A DNA stretch of 7,303 nt, taken from contig CAIUFU010000221.1 of assembly GCA_903898475.1 (NCBI GenBank), positions 1 through 7,303 on the forward strand, read 5' to 3'. The notes beneath the pieces are model-generated. The model ran no database searches. It was not told where the DNA came from and worked only from the letters and a program-made list of their open reading frames with translations. Of the stretch, positions 5,902-7,303 are shown piece after piece; position 1 is the first letter of the stretch; each line of letters begins with the position of its first letter. Origin of the DNA: an uncultured Alphaproteobacteria bacterium (GTDB taxonomy: Bacteria > Pseudomonadota > Alphaproteobacteria > Rickettsiales > UBA1997). The translations under genes were made by a program, and so were the position numbers.

Positions 5902-6152
5902 ATGCCCCCATATTATTTTGGCTCTAATAATCTCGATGATCTTGAGGAAGAGCTAAAAAATATCTTCAGAAATCTTGGCGACAATTTTCTAAGGTTAGAA
6001 AATTGTCTCAAGGTGGGGTTAATTCTGAGAAAATTAAAGAGCTTAAAATTACCGATGATGACCTAAGTGAATTTGCCGATTTTGAACTGGGTTTAAAAAT
6101 TAGGCGTCAGATAAAATTGACTGGTAGCTGTCATTTTGAAGCTGAATTATAA
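5902..6152 (+). CDS. Small gene with a -1 frame change (broken, mis-sequenced, or frameshifted)
   Basis: The ATG at 5902 has a good GGAG 7 bases upstream (5891-5894) and begins MPPYYFGSNNLDDLEEELKN. In that frame the protein would stop at 6064-6066 after 54 residues. In the -1 frame the sequence is open from 5946 to a TAA at 6150-6152 and reads as a more natural protein, including SEKIKELKITDDDLSEF and ending RRQIKLTGSCHFEAEL. The change can happen at A-AAA-AAT (5955-5961), which matches the X-XXY-YYZ pattern of -1 slippery sites and also lies in a run of six A. A shifted product would have about 83 residues. A stem-loop follows 3 bases after the second stop. No family is recognised. A decayed gene, a base lost in sequencing, and programmed frameshifting are all open. 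Confidence 0.45.
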
Positions 6153-6155
6153 TCA

Positions 6156-6189
6156 AACTTTTTGCAGGTTATCACCCTGCATTAAAGTT
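6156..6189 (+). repeat. Stem-loop directly after the frame-shifted gene
   Basis: AACTTT (6156-6161) pairs with AAAGTT (6184-6189), and inside it TGCAGG (6163-6168) pairs with CCTGCA (6176-6181), with a small internal loop and a 7-base loop. It starts 3 bases after the stop at 6150-6152, so it may end transcription or protect the RNA end. Confidence 0.6.
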
Positions 6190-6203
6190 AAAAATTTCAG
6201 AAA

Positions 6204-6232
6204 AGAAAATTTAGACTCTCACTAAATTTTCT
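6204..6232. repeat. Perfect 11-bp stem-loop
   Basis: AGAAAATTTAG (6204-6214) and CTAAATTTTCT (6222-6232) pair perfectly around a 7-base loop. The next stem-loop begins at the very next base. Confidence 0.65.
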
Positions 6233-6264
6233 AAAAAGTTGATCCTTAAAAAGATCAACTTTTT
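6233..6264. terminator. Perfect 12-bp stem-loop, probable bidirectional rho-independent terminator
   Basis: AAAAAGTTGATC (6233-6244) and GATCAACTTTTT (6253-6264) pair perfectly around an 8-base loop. The arm ends in T5 on the plus strand and gives T5 on the minus strand as well, so it can work in both directions. It is the strongest terminator candidate for the 4172-6152 gene cluster. Confidence 0.65.
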
Positions 6265-6280
6265 GTTGTTTCTTATCCTC

Positions 6281-6366
6281 CAAAATTTCCTTCAATTTTG
6301 ATCAAAAATTTAATCTAAAACTTGTTCCAAGTTTTGACCAATTTTTGATCTTTCCTTAAAAAGATC
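6281..6366. repeat. Overlapping stem-loops including a nested double hairpin
   Basis: CAAAATT/AATTTTG (6281-6300) is a perfect 7-bp stem. It abuts GATCAAAAATT (6300-6310) pairing with AATTTTTGATC (6340-6350), which encloses a second perfect stem AAAACTTG/CAAGTTTT (6317-6324 with 6328-6335, 3-base loop). A further stem, GATCTTT/AAAGATC (6347-6353 with 6360-6366), shares bases 6347-6350 with the outer arm, so the two cannot form together. Confidence 0.6.
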
Positions 6367-6372
6367 TTTCTC

Positions 6373-6395
6373 AAGTTTCTTTAAAAAAGAAACTT
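6373..6395. repeat. Perfect 10-bp stem-loop
   Basis: AAGTTTCTTT (6373-6382) and AAAGAAACTT (6386-6395) pair perfectly around an AAA loop. Confidence 0.6.
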
Positions 6396-6464
6396 ATCCC
6401 AAGAAAATACCCTTCCAGTTTTTAGACTTCTCATTGAGTTAAATGTTTTTCAATTCTCAGTCTT

Positions 6465-6491
6465 AATTTTACAGCGAAGCTGTTTAAAATT
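6465..6491. repeat. Stem-loop with a two-base bulge
   Basis: AATTTTACAGC (6465-6475) pairs with GCTGT-(tt)-AAAATT (6479-6491) around a GAA loop. It lies just upstream of the terminator at 6505 and could be part of the same RNA end structure. Confidence 0.5.
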
Positions 6492-6504
6492 CTGCACACC
6501 CAAC

Positions 6505-6527
6505 GCACCTTGTAGGTGCTGTTTTTT
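6505..6527 (+). terminator. Rho-independent terminator
   Basis: GCACCT (6505-6510) and AGGTGC (6514-6519) form a GC-rich 6-bp stem with a TGT loop, followed by TG and six T (6522-6527). This is the classic form on the plus strand. No complete gene ends close by, so it may end a non-coding RNA or be a relic. Confidence 0.7.
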
Positions 6528-6534
6528 AATTCAT

Positions 6535-6556
6535 GGGGAGGGAGGCGGGAGAAGGG
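6535..6556 (+). other. G-quadruplex motif
   Basis: Four G runs (6535-6538, 6540-6542, 6547-6549, 6554-6556) with loops of 1, 4 and 4 bases fit the canonical G3+N1-7 pattern. It sits in AT-rich DNA at the left edge of the GC-rich repeat island. Confidence 0.6.
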
Positions 6557-6564
6557 TTGATGGC

Positions 6565-6584
6565 GGGACTCCCGCAGGAGTCCC
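6565..6584. repeat. GC-rich palindromic repeat, copy 1
   Basis: GGGACTCC-cgca-GGAGTCCC: perfect 8-bp arms with a 4-base centre. It is built from the same GGGASTCCC unit as copies 2 and 3. Confidence 0.75.
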
Positions 6585-6607
6585 ATAAAATTTATTTATT
6601 TTATTCT

Positions 6608-6628
6608 CGGGAGTCCCGCGGGAGTCCC
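6608..6628 (+). repeat. GC-rich repeat, copy 2 (inverted partner of copy 3)
   Basis: Two tandem GGGAGTCCC nonamers separated by GC (6609-6628), preceded by a C that is also shared. The 21 bases are the exact reverse complement of 6664-6684. Confidence 0.8.
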
Positions 6629-6663
6629 AAATGGTAAAAGCCTTGTGTTTCTAAGTGAGGGGA

Positions 6664-6684
6664 GGGACTCCCGCGGGACTCCCG
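6664..6684 (-). repeat. GC-rich repeat, copy 3 (inverted partner of copy 2)
   Basis: Two tandem GGGACTCCC nonamers separated by GC. It is the exact reverse complement of copy 2 over 21 bases, with 35 bases between them, so copies 2 and 3 could fold into one long hairpin as in REP doublets (REPINs). Confidence 0.8.
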
Positions 6685-6835
6685 AAATCTTAATTTGGAA
6701 GAATAGGTGAGGGTGAAGATGAGGATGAGGTCTGACAAAGTTATCAACCTGCGTTCAGAAATTTGCTATTCCCTTCTCCATTTTGCCGGTAGCTCCGAGG
6801 TTAAAATATCAGAATTCTGTCAAATATTAAAAACT

Positions 6836-6853
6836 CGATTTGCTAGTAAATCG
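6836..6853. repeat. Hairpin, first of an inverted pair
   Basis: CGATTT (6836-6841) and AAATCG (6848-6853) pair around GCTAGT, followed shortly by five T (GGGATTTTT). The core 6837-6852 is the exact reverse complement of 7007-7022. It could act as a terminator. Confidence 0.55.
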
Positions 6854-6921
6854 GGATTTTTATTCATCTTTATCACCCCATTTTCTGGTAGGTTCCAAAG
6901 TGGAAATAACCACTTTTGAGT

Positions 6922-6940
6922 TGTTTCCATTTTGGAAACA
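6922..6940. repeat. Perfect 8-bp stem-loop
   Basis: TGTTTCCA (6922-6929) and TGGAAACA (6933-6940) pair around a TTT loop. Confidence 0.55.
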
Positions 6941-7000
6941 GTTGCCCAATTTTGGCTAAATTATTCGGATCTGAAATCGTCAAATTAGGTCAAATCTTTT

Positions 7001-7031
7001 AATCCTGATTTACTAGCAAATCAGGATTTTT
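7001..7031 (+). terminator. Perfect 11-bp hairpin with T run, second of an inverted pair
   Basis: AATCCTGATTT (7001-7011) and AAATCAGGATT (7018-7028) pair perfectly around ACTAGC, and the T run continues to 7031. This is a plausible rho-independent terminator. The 16-base core is the reverse complement of 6837-6852. Confidence 0.6.
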
Positions 7032-7151
7032 GCTTCCTAGTTTTTTGCCAAAATCCAGTTGTAAAGTTTGGCTTTATAACTGCCCTAATTGATGAAAATT
7101 TTCGCCTAAAAATTGCCGCAGATTCTTCGAAGTTTTCTAAAGAAACTTAAG

Positions 7152-7182
7152 AAAAACCGTTCTAAAGTTTGGCAGGTTTTTT
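7152..7182 (+). terminator. Weak terminator-like inverted repeat before the last gene
   Basis: AAAAACC (7152-7158) pairs with GGTTTTT (7175-7181) and T continues to 7182. The stem is short and the 16-base loop long, so this is only a possibility. Confidence 0.3.
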
Positions 7183-7214
7183 GATCTAATTTCTAAGAAT
7201 TTTTAAACATCCAC

Positions 7215-7303
7215 ATGAACAAACCCAAAAATTTTCCGATCAAAAATCCCCCTACATTAGATGATAATTTGAAACACGACGCCGGCGGAAAATCTCGTCC
7301 ATC
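7215..7303 (+). CDS. Start of a gene running off the window (unknown product)
   Basis: An ATG at 7215 opens a frame with no stop to the window end, giving 29 residues that begin MNKPKNFPIKNPPTLDD and continue with NLKHDAGGKSRP. The proline- and lysine-rich, polar start looks like a disordered N-terminus rather than a signal peptide. No Shine-Dalgarno motif precedes it, as with most genes in the AT-rich part. The visible piece is too short to name a family, and the open frame alone is weak evidence at this length. Base composition rises slightly in GC towards the edge (GACGCCGGCGG), as coding DNA here tends to. Confidence 0.45.
   Translation, partial: MNKPKNFPIKNPPTLDDNLKHDAGGKSRP

Larger units (their letters stand above)
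6153..7214. other. Long non-coding block rich in stem-loops and palindromic repeats
   Basis: No convincing coding sequence is seen over about 1.06 kb on either strand. The block contains at least a dozen perfect or near-perfect inverted repeats, a GC-rich repeat island at 6535-6684 in otherwise AT-rich DNA, and short direct repeats. CCTTAAAAAGATC occurs at 6244-6256 and 6354-6366, and TAAAGTTTGGC at 7062-7072 and 7163-7173. The main structures are listed separately. Smaller ones are CAGAATTCTG (6810-6819), AAAGTGG/CCACTTT (6897-6916), and an 11-position stem at 7056-7082 with one G-T pair. Confidence 0.6.

Noticed and set aside
6707..6919. Possible 70-residue gene starting with GTG
   Set aside because: Its start is in a purine-rich GA repeat, and its body runs through two inverted repeats (around 6837 and 6897). 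The protein shows no recognisable pattern.
6565..7028. CRISPR array
   Set aside because: The repeats are few, unevenly spaced, in mixed orientation, and have no spacers of constant length or cas genes nearby.
1..7303. tRNA or rRNA genes
   Set aside because: No cloverleaf with a T-loop GTTCRANNC pattern or recognisable ribosomal RNA segment was seen on either strand; this was by eye only.

Overview
The window is made of two unlike pieces. Bases 1 to about 1080 are strongly GC-rich and hold most of one membrane-protein gene of the lysylphosphatidylglycerol synthase transmembrane (YbhN/UPF0104) family. This piece looks like a high-GC bacterium such as a myxobacterium, actinobacterium or planctomycete, although the lineage cannot be fixed from it. 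From about 1080 to the end the DNA is AT-rich. Many genes there are small and unrecognised, most lack a clear Shine-Dalgarno sequence, and every stop codon seen is TAA. This is compatible with a small-genome, AT-rich lineage, for example Patescibacteria/CPR, but that is inference. The border cuts through two genes, the C-terminal end of the GC-rich gene and the interior of an SPFH/band 7 gene of which only the tail remains. An assembly chimera is therefore the first explanation to test, and recent recombination the second.

Layout of the AT-rich part, left to right: the SPFH C-terminal remnant (ends 1302); an RDD-domain membrane protein with a TPR-like C-terminal half (1477-2508); a complete serine recombinase on the minus strand (2574-3131), which is compositionally richer in GC and has a good ribosome binding site; a 346-base gap with two inverted repeats that may be recombinase sites; two small minus-strand genes (3478-3675 and 3694-3915), the second perhaps a small DNA-binding regulator; a palindrome-rich divergent control region (3916-4171); then a rightward cluster of an unrecognised 180-residue protein (4172-4714), a RelB/RelE-type toxin-antitoxin pair (4727-5214), a 193-residue membrane protein (5257-5838) and a small gene whose reading frame shifts by -1 (5902-6152).

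From 6153 to 7214 there is about 1.06 kb without a convincing gene, but it is not featureless. It holds a nearly contiguous chain of perfect stem-loops (6156-6395), a classic terminator (6505-6527), a G-quadruplex motif (6535-6556), three GC-rich repeats built from the nonamer GGGASTCCC with two of them in inverted orientation (6565-6684), and a pair of related hairpins in opposite orientation (about 6837 and 7007). The start of another gene runs off the right edge (7215-7303).

Taken together, the AT-rich part reads as an accessory region: a recombinase, small regulatory genes, a toxin-antitoxin pair, small proteins of unknown function and a repeat-dense non-coding block. The most unusual material is the hairpin chain plus the GC-rich REPIN-like repeats. 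No known defence or secretion system is complete here.
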